Source: Methylocystis rosea SV97
GTDB lineage: Bacteria; Pseudomonadota; Alphaproteobacteria; Rhizobiales; Beijerinckiaceae
DNA: 64,000 nt
NCBI RefSeq assembly: GCF_000372845.1
Contig: NZ_KB889963.1
Location: 3,182,304-3,246,303, forward strand
Direction: 5' to 3'
Positions 38,360 through 46,669 of the stretch are shown here, piece by piece; positions within the stretch are counted from its first letter, which is position 1; every line of letters begins with the position of its first letter. Under the pieces are notes generated by a model. The model saw only the letters and a list, made by a program, of their open reading frames with translations. It was not told where the DNA came from and ran no database searches. The position numbers and the translations under genes were made by a program.

Positions 38360-38656
38360 CTATTCCTTGGCCGCGACAGCGTCGGTGAGCGTTTGCATAG
38401 TCTCGAGTTCGGCTTGGAGTTCGCCAAGCTCTTGCAGCAATCTGAGCGTCTCCGCCGCCTCCGCCTCGTTGATCCGGCTCATTGCAAAGCCGACGTGGAC
38501 AAGAACCCAATCGCCGACGCACGACTCCACAGGATGCGCTTCATCCACGATGCAGCTGATGTTGATCTGCCGGCGCACCCCGCTCACGTCAACGGTCGCG
38601 ACGAGATCGTCGGCATTGTCTATGCTAACGATGCAGCCGGGGATGCCGAGGCACAT
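38360..38656 (-). CDS. hypC: HypC, hydrogenase maturation chaperone
   Basis: HypC binds the large-subunit precursor and HypD through its N-terminal cysteine. The 98-residue protein starts MCLGIPGCIVSI with essential C2. It has a beta-barrel core (VDVSGVRRQINISCIV, GDWVLVHVGFAMSRI) and a helical C-terminal tail with EAEAAETLRLLQELGELQA. Its start lies inside the 3' end of hypF, a 37-bp overlap. The SIS gene follows 4 bp later. Confidence 0.95.
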   Translation of the reverse strand: MCLGIPGCIVSIDNADDLVATVDVSGVRRQINISCIVDEAHPVESCVGDWVLVHVGFAMSRINEAEAAETLRLLQELGELQAELETMQTLTDAVAAKE

Positions 38657-41019
38657 GCGCCGTCCTTTCCATCTCTTATCATGTCGGCTCTCATCAGATG
38701 CGCGGCGCCGATGGCGGCCTGACCCATCGAGAGCCCGCCATCATTAGCGGGCGCGTCAGCATGTGTGAGCACCGTGAAGCCAGCCTCGCACAAACCGTCG
38801 TAGACGCTTTCGAAAAGCAGGTGATTTTGAAAGCAGCCGCCCGATAGCGCCACCGTTTCAAAGCGTCGCGCAGCCGCCAGCCGCACGGCGACTTCAGTGA
38901 TTGACTGCGCCAGACCGAGGTGAAAACGGCGCGCAATGGTCTGCGCCGAAACGCCCTGCCGGAGGTCATCGAGAATTGCGCGCCACATCGGCGCCGCGTC
39001 GACGTCGATGAGCGCGGACTCGGAAATCCTGAGCGCATAGCCGCGTGTCTCGTTTGGCGCCGCGGCCGCGAGCGCCTCAAGTCGGGCCCCGGCTTCGCCT
39101 TCATAGGCCTGACGGTCGGCGCAAACGCCGAGCGCGGCGGCGACCGCATCGAAGAGACGTCCGCACGAGGAGGCTAACGGCGAATTGAGGCCTTGGGCGA
39201 TCATCCGGTCGATCGTCGCAAGCGGTTTGCCCTCCAAGGCGCTCCAATCGCCGAACGTGGAAGGCGTTGCGTCGAACGCGCCCGCGGCCCTAAGATGCGC
39301 ATAGAGGTTTCGCCAAGGTTCGCGCACCGCCTGTGCGCCGCCGGGCATGACGACCGGCTTCAACCGCGCCAGCCGCTCGTAGCCAAGATAGTCGGCGAGC
39401 AGGAACTCTCCGCCCCATATCGTCCCGTCATCGCCAAAGCCTAGGCCGTCGAGCACGATCCCGAGCGCCGGCGGCGCATCGAGCGATTGACCGTTTTCGG
39501 CAAGGCAGGCGGCGACATGGGCGTGATGATGTTGAACGTCAATCAACGGCAAGGTCCGTGTGTCGGGCTCTGCGCGTCCGAGTTTCGACGACAGATATTC
39601 AGGATGCCGGTCGACGACGATCGCCGTCGGCGCATGATCAAACAGGCTCCGATAGAGGGCGAGGTTCTTCTTATAATCATCCAACGTCGCCGCATTCTCG
39701 AGATCGCCTTGATGCTGCGACAGGATCGCCTGACCGTCCTTGACGAGGCAGAAGGTCGCCTTCAGCTCCCCGCCCATCGCCAACAGGTCGGGCGCCTTCT
39801 CGAAGCCGCTCGGCAAGCGCAGCGGCGCGGGCGCGTAGCCGCGGGCGCGCCGAAGAACCCGCGATCGCCCGGCCATGACCCGCACGACCGAGTCGTCAAC
39901 GCGATTGGCGATGGCGCGATTATGCGTCAATGCGAAGGAGGCGATTTCGGCAAGCTGTCGGTACGCCTCCGCGTCATCGACGACGGCGGGCTCGTCTGAA
40001 ATATTGCCGCTCGTCATCACGAGGGGATGTTCGAACTGATCCATCAATAGCAGATGCAAGGGCGTTGTCGGCAGCATGAAGCCGAGCGTGGCAAGTCCGG
40101 GCGCGACGGCCTCAGGCAAATGCTCAGGACCTGTTGCGCGCAGCAGCACGATCGGCGCCTCAACGCTTTCGAGCGCGCGCTCCTCGACGGCGTCGATTGC
40201 GCAGTAGCGACGGATAACGCCAAGATCCCGCGCCATCAGCGCGAAGGGCTTTGCGTCACGACGCTTCAAACGGCGCAGGCGCGCGACGCTTTCAGGGCTG
40301 GTCGCGTCACACGCGAGATGATAGCCGCCCAGTCCCTTAACGGCGATGATGTCGCCCTGCGCGATAAGCCCCGCCGCAATCTTTACCGCGTCGGCGTCGC
40401 CGGCGCGCGGAACTTCCGCTTCACCGAATGCAACCAGCGATGCAGTCGGCCCACACGACGGGCAGGCCACCGCTTCTGCGTGAAAACGGCGATCATTCGG
40501 ATTGCGATATTCCGCCTCACACGCCGCACACAAGGCGAAGGGCGCCATCGTGGTCGTCGCGCGGTCATAGGGAATGGCCGTCACAATGCTGAGGCGCGGT
40601 CCGCAATGAGTGCAATTGGTGAACGGATAGCGATAGCGGCGTTCGTCTGGATCGCGCAGCTCCGCCGCGCATGCGCCGCAGAGCGCCGCATCCGGCGCGA
40701 CCTGGGTGCGTGCGGGTCCGCCGATGCTTTCGGCTATACGGAACTCCTGTGGCAGACGGCCGCTGTAGCGCCGCCTTTCGATGCTGTCGATATGCGCGAG
40801 CGGCGGCGGGTCTCGTTCGATTCGCCGAAGCAGCGCAGCGACGCGCGACGGGTCGCCGCTGACGCGCAATAATACGCCCTCGCCGTCATTGAGCACCTCG
40901 CCGGCAAGCCCCAATTCACGCGCCATGCGCCAGACCGCCGGGCGAAAGCCGACCCCCTGCACCCGCCCGCGCACCCGAAATTCGAGCGCCTGCGATGGCT
41001 CTACCGCCGCGAAACTCAT
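38620..41019 (-). CDS. hypF: HypF, carbamoyltransferase of hydrogenase maturation
   Basis: HypF turns carbamoyl phosphate into the carbamoyl-AMP donor for HypE. The 799-residue protein has an acylphosphatase domain (GRVQGVGFRP, 18-27), two zinc fingers (CGACAAEL, CTHCGPR; CAACEAEY, CPSCGP), a YrdC domain (AVKGLGGYHLACDA, MTSGNISDEPAVVDD) and a C-terminal Kae1-like domain (VQHHHAHVAACLAENG, LDGLGFGDDGTIWGGEFLL, LSGGCFQNHLLFE). The start MSFAAVEPSQALEF at 41019 is chosen over a longer frame that would read through the small gene at 41034-41141. Confidence 0.96.
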   Translation of the reverse strand: MSFAAVEPSQALEFRVRGRVQGVGFRPAVWRMARELGLAGEVLNDGEGVLLRVSGDPSRVAALLRRIERDPPPLAHIDSIERRRYSGRLPQEFRIAESIGGPARTQVAPDAALCGACAAELRDPDERRYRYPFTNCTHCGPRLSIVTAIPYDRATTTMAPFALCAACEAEYRNPNDRRFHAEAVACPSCGPTASLVAFGEAEVPRAGDADAVKIAAGLIAQGDIIAVKGLGGYHLACDATSPESVARLRRLKRRDAKPFALMARDLGVIRRYCAIDAVEERALESVEAPIVLLRATGPEHLPEAVAPGLATLGFMLPTTPLHLLLMDQFEHPLVMTSGNISDEPAVVDDAEAYRQLAEIASFALTHNRAIANRVDDSVVRVMAGRSRVLRRARGYAPAPLRLPSGFEKAPDLLAMGGELKATFCLVKDGQAILSQHQGDLENAATLDDYKKNLALYRSLFDHAPTAIVVDRHPEYLSSKLGRAEPDTRTLPLIDVQHHHAHVAACLAENGQSLDAPPALGIVLDGLGFGDDGTIWGGEFLLADYLGYERLARLKPVVMPGGAQAVREPWRNLYAHLRAAGAFDATPSTFGDWSALEGKPLATIDRMIAQGLNSPLASSCGRLFDAVAAALGVCADRQAYEGEAGARLEALAAAAPNETRGYALRISESALIDVDAAPMWRAILDDLRQGVSAQTIARRFHLGLAQSITEVAVRLAAARRFETVALSGGCFQNHLLFESVYDGLCEAGFTVLTHADAPANDGGLSMGQAAIGAAHLMRADMIRDGKDGACASASPAASLA

Positions 41020-41033
41020 GATCCCTGTCAGCC

Positions 41034-41141
41034 TCACATATTGCTGATCTTGATATAGCGATAGAGGTCCTTCGCATTCATGATCAGCAGTCCGAGGATG
41101 ATAAGCCCCAGGACGATACCTGTAATCTCCCATCCGCTCAT
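41034..41141 (-). CDS. 35-aa single-helix membrane protein (DUF6893-like)
   Basis: A 35-codon gene: MSGWEITGIVLGLIILGLLI followed by MNAKDLYRYIKISNM. One hydrophobic helix (about 5-21) is followed by a short basic tail. The ending DLYRYIKISNM resembles small DUF6893-type proteins, which end in a D-x-x-R-Y-x-K/R-x-x-x-M pattern. The ribosome site GGAGAA lies 7 bp before the ATG. It sits between the protease gene (50 bp upstream) and hypF (14 bp downstream). A role as a membrane anchor or docking peptide for the cytoplasmic hydrogenase is inferred. Confidence 0.72.
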   Translation of the reverse strand: MSGWEITGIVLGLIILGLLIMNAKDLYRYIKISNM

Positions 41142-41191
41142 GACACTTCTCCATTTACCCGATGCGCGGCGCTAGCGCGACATGCGCCAGT

Positions 41192-41680
41192 TTACGTCAC
41201 CATCATTTCATCAATCAGCACTTCGACGGTCTCCGCAGCGACGCCGACCGCCGCCGCGACAGGCTCGCTCAGCCCCATGACGCCTTCGTCGCCACCGAAG
41301 GTCAACGGCTCGCAGGCGACCAGCAGGACGCGCCGGCAATTCCCGCCAAGCGCCGACGCCAGATGAAGAACTTTTGCGGGATCGAGCTCATGCGGCGAAA
41401 GCGCCAGATCCTCGGGTGTGGAGTCTCCCGCCGCGATCAGGTCGGGCTCAACCACTGAGACGACGCCCGGCGCTTCCCCCCGCTGGGCCGCATCGACGAG
41501 AATCACAGCGTCATAGCCGTCCATCAGCGCATAAGTGAGATCGATCCCGCGAATGCCGAAATCGATCACTCGCGCGCCGTCCGGCAGCTTCGCCTGTGAA
41601 AGCCTGCGCGCCACCTCGACGCCGAAGGCGTCATCGCCATTGAAGATGTTGCCGACGCAGGCGACGAGGATTGAGGTCAT
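41192..41680 (-). CDS. [NiFe]-hydrogenase maturation protease
   Basis: The protein is a HupD/HyaD-type endopeptidase that removes the C-terminal tail of the large subunit after nickel insertion. The 162-residue protein has the family N-terminus ILVACVGNIFNGDDAFGVEV with the nickel-sensing Asp (usually Glu in GNxLxxDE). It also has VIDFGIRGIDLTYALMDGYD with the second acidic ligand and LSPHELDPAKVLHLA with the conserved His. It overlaps the upstream 452-aa gene by ATGA. The natural substrate is HhyL, encoded in the same operon. Confidence 0.92.
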   Translation of the reverse strand: MTSILVACVGNIFNGDDAFGVEVARRLSQAKLPDGARVIDFGIRGIDLTYALMDGYDAVILVDAAQRGEAPGVVSVVEPDLIAAGDSTPEDLALSPHELDPAKVLHLASALGGNCRRVLLVACEPLTFGGDEGVMGLSEPVAAAVGVAAETVEVLIDEMMVT

Positions 41681-43035
41681 GGCCCATCACCCGCAGCAAT
41701 CGGCTCGATCTCCTCCTGACTGAAAAAGAACCGATGTCCAGGAAAGCCCGCCGCGCCGAGATCCCGACCCGGATCGTCAATCAACGTCACCGCGACATGG
41801 ATCCGGTCCTCGAAATCGCGCTCGATCGCCTCGACGATCGCGATCTTGTCTCTGAGCGCGATGTCCATGATATCCCCGCCCGCTTTCGGGCGTAGTCGCA
41901 CGCGGGAGCCGACGCACAGATAGCGTCCGCTCTCCAGCAGCGAGACGAGGCGAGGCTTTTCATGGTCCCCGCCCATCGGCGGCGGTTCAATTTCGCTGGC
42001 CTGAGACTGGTGATTGCGCATGACGCCATGAAGCCGCGCCATGTCCTCGGCGGTCAAAGCATGCGTGCGCTCCAGAAGCGCGCGCGCACGGGCGTCGACG
42101 GACGCCATCTCGCGTTTCTCGGCGTCGGTCATCGCGAGGATACGAAGCGTCAGGATTTCGTCGATCTCAGTGCCGTCGAACAGGTCGCCGGGACTTTCAG
42201 GCGCGATCGCCGGATGATCATAGAGGATGATCGGCGAAGCGAGCATGGCGCTATTGTCTCGTCCCCCGACCAGCACCGGGAAAGCGCCGACATTTCGGCA
42301 CTGCCCCGCAGCCTCCCGCAAATCATCTGGAGGATCGAGCAACGAGACGAACGCGCCATCTTGAACGGTGAGGATCGCATGCGTCGAGGCAAAAGCGCGA
42401 AGTTGCGCGGCGGCGCGTTCATCACGAAGCGCGCCCGTAAGCGGCGTGACGTTCTCGATCCCGATCGTCAGCTTCCACAAATCAGTTGCGAGCTTCTCCG
42501 CCTTCGCTTCGACCACGCCTTCGATCGTTTGAGACGTGCGAATGAGAGCGGCGACGGTGCGACCGCACCGATCTCGGACTGGCTCGAATTCGCGCCCACC
42601 TTTGAAGCAGAACGGAGTCACGCTGGCGGTGCCTTGAACATCGGCGGCCCGCAGCGGCCCGATAACGATCTCCCGTTCGATCGCCTCCTCCCAGGCCAGC
42701 AACTCCCGACCGTCGATGTTGAGGCTCGGAACGCGCGTGAGCGCCGGGTCGCCCTCGTCCGGAAGCTCTCGCGTCGGCGTCGCCAGGCGTCCGACCTCGC
42801 GCGTCATGACCTGCAGGAATCGACAATGGACGTTGAACGCCGCCTGCTCTCCGCCCCGCAAGAGAACCTGCGTCTCCATGCGCGAGGCGTCGCCCTGCTG
42901 ATCGAACGCCTTAGGAAAGACGCCGCCGAACGTCCAGCGCTGACGATTTTTTATTGACGATGGCCGATAGGGATAAAGGATGTAGCCCTCGTAAAGAACG
43001 GCGTTGGCGATCGCTCTGATGGAGTCGAGTTTCAT
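41677..43035 (-). CDS. Conserved hydrogenase-cluster protein of unknown function (452 aa)
   Basis: A 452-residue soluble protein with no family that I can name. It begins AIANAVLYEGYILYPYRPSS followed by a WTFGGVFP motif, with three Trp or aromatic clusters. A long central region contains no cysteine motif except a FCFKGGREF segment. The C-terminal third has a DIALRDKIAIVEAIERDF segment and ends HRFFFSQEEIEPIAA. It overlaps both neighbours by 4 bp (DUF6084 upstream, protease downstream), so it is co-translated with hydrogenase accessory genes. An assembly role is inferred from position only. Confidence 0.8.
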   Translation of the reverse strand: MKLDSIRAIANAVLYEGYILYPYRPSSIKNRQRWTFGGVFPKAFDQQGDASRMETQVLLRGGEQAAFNVHCRFLQVMTREVGRLATPTRELPDEGDPALTRVPSLNIDGRELLAWEEAIEREIVIGPLRAADVQGTASVTPFCFKGGREFEPVRDRCGRTVAALIRTSQTIEGVVEAKAEKLATDLWKLTIGIENVTPLTGALRDERAAAQLRAFASTHAILTVQDGAFVSLLDPPDDLREAAGQCRNVGAFPVLVGGRDNSAMLASPIILYDHPAIAPESPGDLFDGTEIDEILTLRILAMTDAEKREMASVDARARALLERTHALTAEDMARLHGVMRNHQSQASEIEPPPMGGDHEKPRLVSLLESGRYLCVGSRVRLRPKAGGDIMDIALRDKIAIVEAIERDFEDRIHVAVTLIDDPGRDLGAAGFPGHRFFFSQEEIEPIAAGDGP

Positions 43036-43679
43036 GTCGCCTCTGCCGCGCTGGCTTCGAGTAGCGCCTGCAAGGCGCGTTCAAATGTCGGAAGTCCCTG
43101 CCGGCGCCGGTAACGGTCCAGGTCCTCAAAAGCGTCGCGATGCAGACAAAGCCACATGCTCTGCGGATAGTAGTGCTCCATCATCGCGCGCCATACGCCT
43201 AAGGGCAGGCGATACGTGCATTCCTTGCTCCAAGCGACTTGCTCAATCTGCAGCCTGCCTTCGCTGTCGCGGTAAAAAATCGAGCCGCTGAACAGAAAAT
43301 CGAGCGGAACGTCGCCCTGCTCCAGCCCATGAAAATATTTGGTGGCTGCAATGTTGAAGTCATAGCTGCAAGGCGCCGGCAGATCGACCATGCGCTCAGG
43401 GTTGACGGCGGGAACGGAAACGCTCGCATGCGTCCAAAGGAAACTCCGCATGGTTTCGCCCCAGCGCGACGGGTGACCGAAGAGATCGGAAAGCCGATCG
43501 TGCTCATCGCCTTCATAGCGCCGCCGCGCAGGCTCGATGCGAATCTGGCAGTTCAACATCACGTTGAGAATGGGCAGGTCAGGCGTCTTGTTTACGACAT
43601 GCAACGCAAACAGCAGCAGCGGCGCCGCCGAATATTTCTCGACTTTGACGTCTTCGATGCGAAAGTCGAGATCAACCAT
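43032..43679 (-). CDS. DUF6084 family hydrogenase-cluster protein
   Basis: A 215-residue protein with a beta-rich N-terminal half (LDFRIEDVKVEKYSAAPLLL, NVMLNCQIRIEPARRRY). It then has LSDLFGHPSRWGETMRSFLW near 65-85 and a C-terminal helical part with AWSKECTYRLPLGVWRAMME. This layout matches DUF6084, which I know mainly from group 1h hydrogenase loci. There is no metal-binding Cys cluster. It overlaps the DUF5947 stop by 8 bp and the next gene by 4 bp. The function is unknown. Confidence 0.82.
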   Translation of the reverse strand: MVDLDFRIEDVKVEKYSAAPLLLFALHVVNKTPDLPILNVMLNCQIRIEPARRRYEGDEHDRLSDLFGHPSRWGETMRSFLWTHASVSVPAVNPERMVDLPAPCSYDFNIAATKYFHGLEQGDVPLDFLFSGSIFYRDSEGRLQIEQVAWSKECTYRLPLGVWRAMMEHYYPQSMWLCLHRDAFEDLDRYRRRQGLPTFERALQALLEASAAEAT

Positions 43680-44295
43680 GAACCCTGTCCTTCGTCTCGA
43701 CGTCGTCTCGCAGCGTCCTGAAATAGTCGCGAACGGCCTCCCAGACCTCTGCGCCGCCCGACAATCCGCGCCAACGCCTTCGGATCAGGCCGACGAGCGC
43801 ATAGCAGCGATCAACCGAAACGAGATAGTATTCCCGTGCGCCATTCATTCGATTGACGAGCAACGCCTCGACATCCGGATCAAGGTCGGCCAGCGTCGGA
43901 TTGGCCGCGACCAGTCGCGACCAGCCGTCGGGGGCAAAAGGAGACTCGATCGCTCCGGCCGGCCCTGGATACATCGCCACGGGACCCTGCGCCGGCGTGC
44001 TGTGGAACACGAAGGCGAGATCAATCGGGATCCGAAAGCCCTGCCATTCGTCGTCGCTCAGATCGAAGTCGTGAAGCGCATCAGCGCGTGCCCGCAAGGC
44101 GGCAAAACGCTCACCCCCGCTCAAGAGGAACGCACATTGGGGACAAGCACAAAAGAACTTTCGCGTCGCGCGCTCGACCAAATGCGCGTGCCGGGAAGCG
44201 ATGGCCTTCGAGCAGAACTCGCAATGCTCTTCTTCCGTCGTGCGCACGAAGCGCCGCAGCCGAGACGCCCAATTCCCCGATTCTATTCTTTCCAT
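43672..44295 (-). CDS. DUF5947 family hydrogenase-cluster protein
   Basis: The 207-residue protein carries a likely zinc or rubredoxin-like site: EEHCEFCSKAI near 22-32 and FFCACPQCAFLL near 48-59. DUF5947 features follow: FRIPIDLAFVFHSTPAQGPV and VEALLVNRMNGAREYYLVSVD, with DRCYALVGLIRRRWRG near the end. The family recurs in group 1h hydrogenase clusters. The iron or zinc site could serve electron transfer or cofactor handling, which is inference. It is 18 bp after the NifU-like gene. Confidence 0.82.
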   Translation of the reverse strand: MERIESGNWASRLRRFVRTTEEEHCEFCSKAIASRHAHLVERATRKFFCACPQCAFLLSGGERFAALRARADALHDFDLSDDEWQGFRIPIDLAFVFHSTPAQGPVAMYPGPAGAIESPFAPDGWSRLVAANPTLADLDPDVEALLVNRMNGAREYYLVSVDRCYALVGLIRRRWRGLSGGAEVWEAVRDYFRTLRDDVETKDRVHG

Positions 44296-44313
44296 GTCTC
44301 GCCTTTTTCTTTT

Positions 44314-44835
44314 TTAGGCGGCGGTTTCGGCATAAAAGGCTGTCATGTCCATTTCGATCAAAATATCGTCGAGGTCCGGCGCCGCGTCGGTGAGCGCGTT
44401 CTCGATCTCCAGCCGCAACTGATCGGTAGGCTCAGCGACGCCATTCCTTTGCAGCTGAACCATTGCAAAGGCTCTACTCGCGCTCATGAGGCTCACATGG
44501 AGGCCGCGGGCGCTCCACTGCGGTAGCATGCGCGCGATGACCTCCTGTAAACGATCCTCCACGCTCTGCGGATGCAGCCCGTGGAGGAGCAATATTGCCC
44601 GAAGGTCCCGATCGTCGATGATCTTCTCGAGTAAGGCGGCGCCGTTGTCAGATGCCGCAATGATCGCGCTGAGCCGCGCGAGCGATCGGGCGTGCAAATC
44701 GAGCAGGAGCGCCAGCAACTCGCGCGCCGTCTCGCGCCCAGTCGCGTCGGCGATGCTCTCGAGCGTCGCCATCAGCTTCTCTAACCGGGCCAGAGACTGC
44801 TCCAGCGTCTCCGTCCCGCGCGCCTCCCCACTCAT
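44314..44835 (-). CDS. NifU-like protein lacking cysteines
   Basis: The 173-residue protein has a helical N-terminal half (LARLEKLMATLESIA, ARELLALLLDLHARSLARL) and a C-terminal region that looks like a NifU scaffold domain (LRLEIENALTDAAPDLDDI). It contains no cysteine at all, so it cannot hold a transient Fe-S cluster through the usual CxxC motif. NifU-like genes are typical companions of group 1h hydrogenases. The ATG at 44835 overlaps the hhyL stop by 4 bp. Confidence 0.75.
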   Translation of the reverse strand: MSGEARGTETLEQSLARLEKLMATLESIADATGRETARELLALLLDLHARSLARLSAIIAASDNGAALLEKIIDDRDLRAILLLHGLHPQSVEDRLQEVIARMLPQWSARGLHVSLMSASRAFAMVQLQRNGVAEPTDQLRLEIENALTDAAPDLDDILIEMDMTAFYAETAA

Positions 44836-46652
44836 GGCTGTTGCTTTCGCGACGCGCCAAACATGGGCGAATGCATGCTCTTAACGGTCTTGCCGCCGCC
44901 GACATACATATGCACGCCGCATGGCAGACAGGGATCGAAACTGCGCACCGCGCGCATGATGTCGATGCCCTTAAACTTGTCCGGACCATTCTCTTCGAAG
45001 ATCGGCGTGTTCTGAACCGCGTCCTCGTAAGGCCCCGGCGTTCCGAAATCGTCTCGGGGCGTCGCGTTCCACGGCGTCGGCGGATAGGGATGATAATTGG
45101 CGATCTTCTTGTCCTTTATGACGAGATGGTGTGACAGCACGCCGCGCACCGCCTCGTGGAAGCCACAGCCAATCGCCTCGTCCGGAACCTCGAATGGCGT
45201 AAAGGTCTTGGTGCGGCCCGCCTGAATCTCTGTAAAGGCCTGCTCCAGGAAGTAATATGCCGCGGCGGCGCAGTAGGCTTGAAAATAGGTGCGCGCCCGA
45301 TCGCGTTCGATCGCGTTGCTCCACTTTGGAACCTTCCATTCAAACTCCACCGCAGGTTTGAGCGCCGTCTTGGGGAGATTGATCTTCACGCTGTCGCCCG
45401 TCGCTTTGACATAGCCGTTCATGTCGACGAGCCCCGCCAGCGCCGTCGAAAACAGGCGCGCGAAGGCGCCTCCGCCGGTGTCGAGAGGCAGATGATCTCC
45501 GCTGCTCTTGTCGAGCCAGCGCGGACACATGACCCAGGAATAGTTCTTGTCGAAGTCGCGCTTCTGCGGCCTCGGGATGGTCGTCTGATTCCACGGATGC
45601 TTCTGATCGACCGGATTGCCCAGCGGGTCCGTCTTGACGAAGGTTTCGCAATTGTCCCAGTCCTCGTAATAGGACTGACCGCGCAGGATGCGAATCTGCA
45701 GATTGATGTCGACGAGGTCGGTCGTCACAAGCTTGCCGTCGACGACAACGCCCGGGGTGACGAACATCTTCCGGCCCCAGTCGGTCATATGCTTATAATT
45801 GTAGTCGCAATAGTTCGGGTCCTGAAACGCGCCCCAGCAACCCAGCAGAATTCGTCGACGTCCGACTTCCTCGTAGCCGGGCAGCGCTTCATAAAAAAAG
45901 TCGAACAGATCATCGTGCAGCGGCACGCATTTTTTCATGAACTCGGCGTAGCGCACGAGTCGCGTCAGATATTCGGTGAAGAGCTGGTTCGACGGCACGG
46001 TGCCGACGCCGCCCGGATAAAGAGTGGAGGGGTGCACATGGCGCCCCTCCATCAGGCTGAACATCTCACGCGTGTAGCGGCTCACAATCAATGTCTCACG
46101 GTAGAATTCGCCGGAAAATGGATTGAGCGCGGTCATGATGTCGGCGATCGTGCGATAGCCATGAGCGTCCGAGTTTCGCGCCGGGGTCCGTTGCGCCTTT
46201 ACCCAGACGCTTGGATTGGTTTCCTTGACCATCTGCTCGCAGAAATCGACCCCGACGAGATTGTCCTGAAAGATATTGTGGTCGAACATATACTCCGCGG
46301 CTTCGCCGAGATTGATGATCCAGTCGGCGAGCGGCGGCGGCTTGATGCTATAGGCCATATTCTGCGCATAGACCGAGCACGTCGCGTGATTGTCGCCGCA
46401 GATTCCGCAAATGCGGCTGGTAATGAAGTGGGAATCACGAGGATCTTTGCCCTTCATGAAAATGCTGTAGCCACGAAAGATCGACGACGTGCTGTGACAT
46501 TCGGCGACCTGCCGATTCTCGAAATCAATTTTGGTGAAAATTCCCAGACTGCCGACGATTCGGGTAATCGGATCCCAATTCATCTCAACGAGATTTGGCG
46601 ACGCTTTATGGGGGCTCGGAGACGCGGAGCGACGCGTTGCAAGGTCGACCAT
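44832..46652 (-). CDS. hhyL: HhyL, large subunit of group 1h high-affinity [NiFe]-hydrogenase
   Basis: The catalytic subunit splits H2 at a Ni-Fe(CN)2CO centre. The 606-residue protein has the L1 motif RICGICGDNHATC (C82, C85) and the L2 motif DPCLPCGVH (C575, C578, H581), which supply the four active-site cysteines. The 25 residues after H581 are the tail the maturation protease removes. The N-terminus MNWDPITRIVGSLGI has V where group 1d enzymes have E (RIEG), as seen in the group 1h actinobacterial type. It lies 17 bp after hhyS. Confidence 0.95.
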   Translation of the reverse strand: MVDLATRRSASPSPHKASPNLVEMNWDPITRIVGSLGIFTKIDFENRQVAECHSTSSIFRGYSIFMKGKDPRDSHFITSRICGICGDNHATCSVYAQNMAYSIKPPPLADWIINLGEAAEYMFDHNIFQDNLVGVDFCEQMVKETNPSVWVKAQRTPARNSDAHGYRTIADIMTALNPFSGEFYRETLIVSRYTREMFSLMEGRHVHPSTLYPGGVGTVPSNQLFTEYLTRLVRYAEFMKKCVPLHDDLFDFFYEALPGYEEVGRRRILLGCWGAFQDPNYCDYNYKHMTDWGRKMFVTPGVVVDGKLVTTDLVDINLQIRILRGQSYYEDWDNCETFVKTDPLGNPVDQKHPWNQTTIPRPQKRDFDKNYSWVMCPRWLDKSSGDHLPLDTGGGAFARLFSTALAGLVDMNGYVKATGDSVKINLPKTALKPAVEFEWKVPKWSNAIERDRARTYFQAYCAAAAYYFLEQAFTEIQAGRTKTFTPFEVPDEAIGCGFHEAVRGVLSHHLVIKDKKIANYHPYPPTPWNATPRDDFGTPGPYEDAVQNTPIFEENGPDKFKGIDIMRAVRSFDPCLPCGVHMYVGGGKTVKSMHSPMFGASRKQQP

Positions 46653-46669
46653 GATCGCAGTCCCTTACT

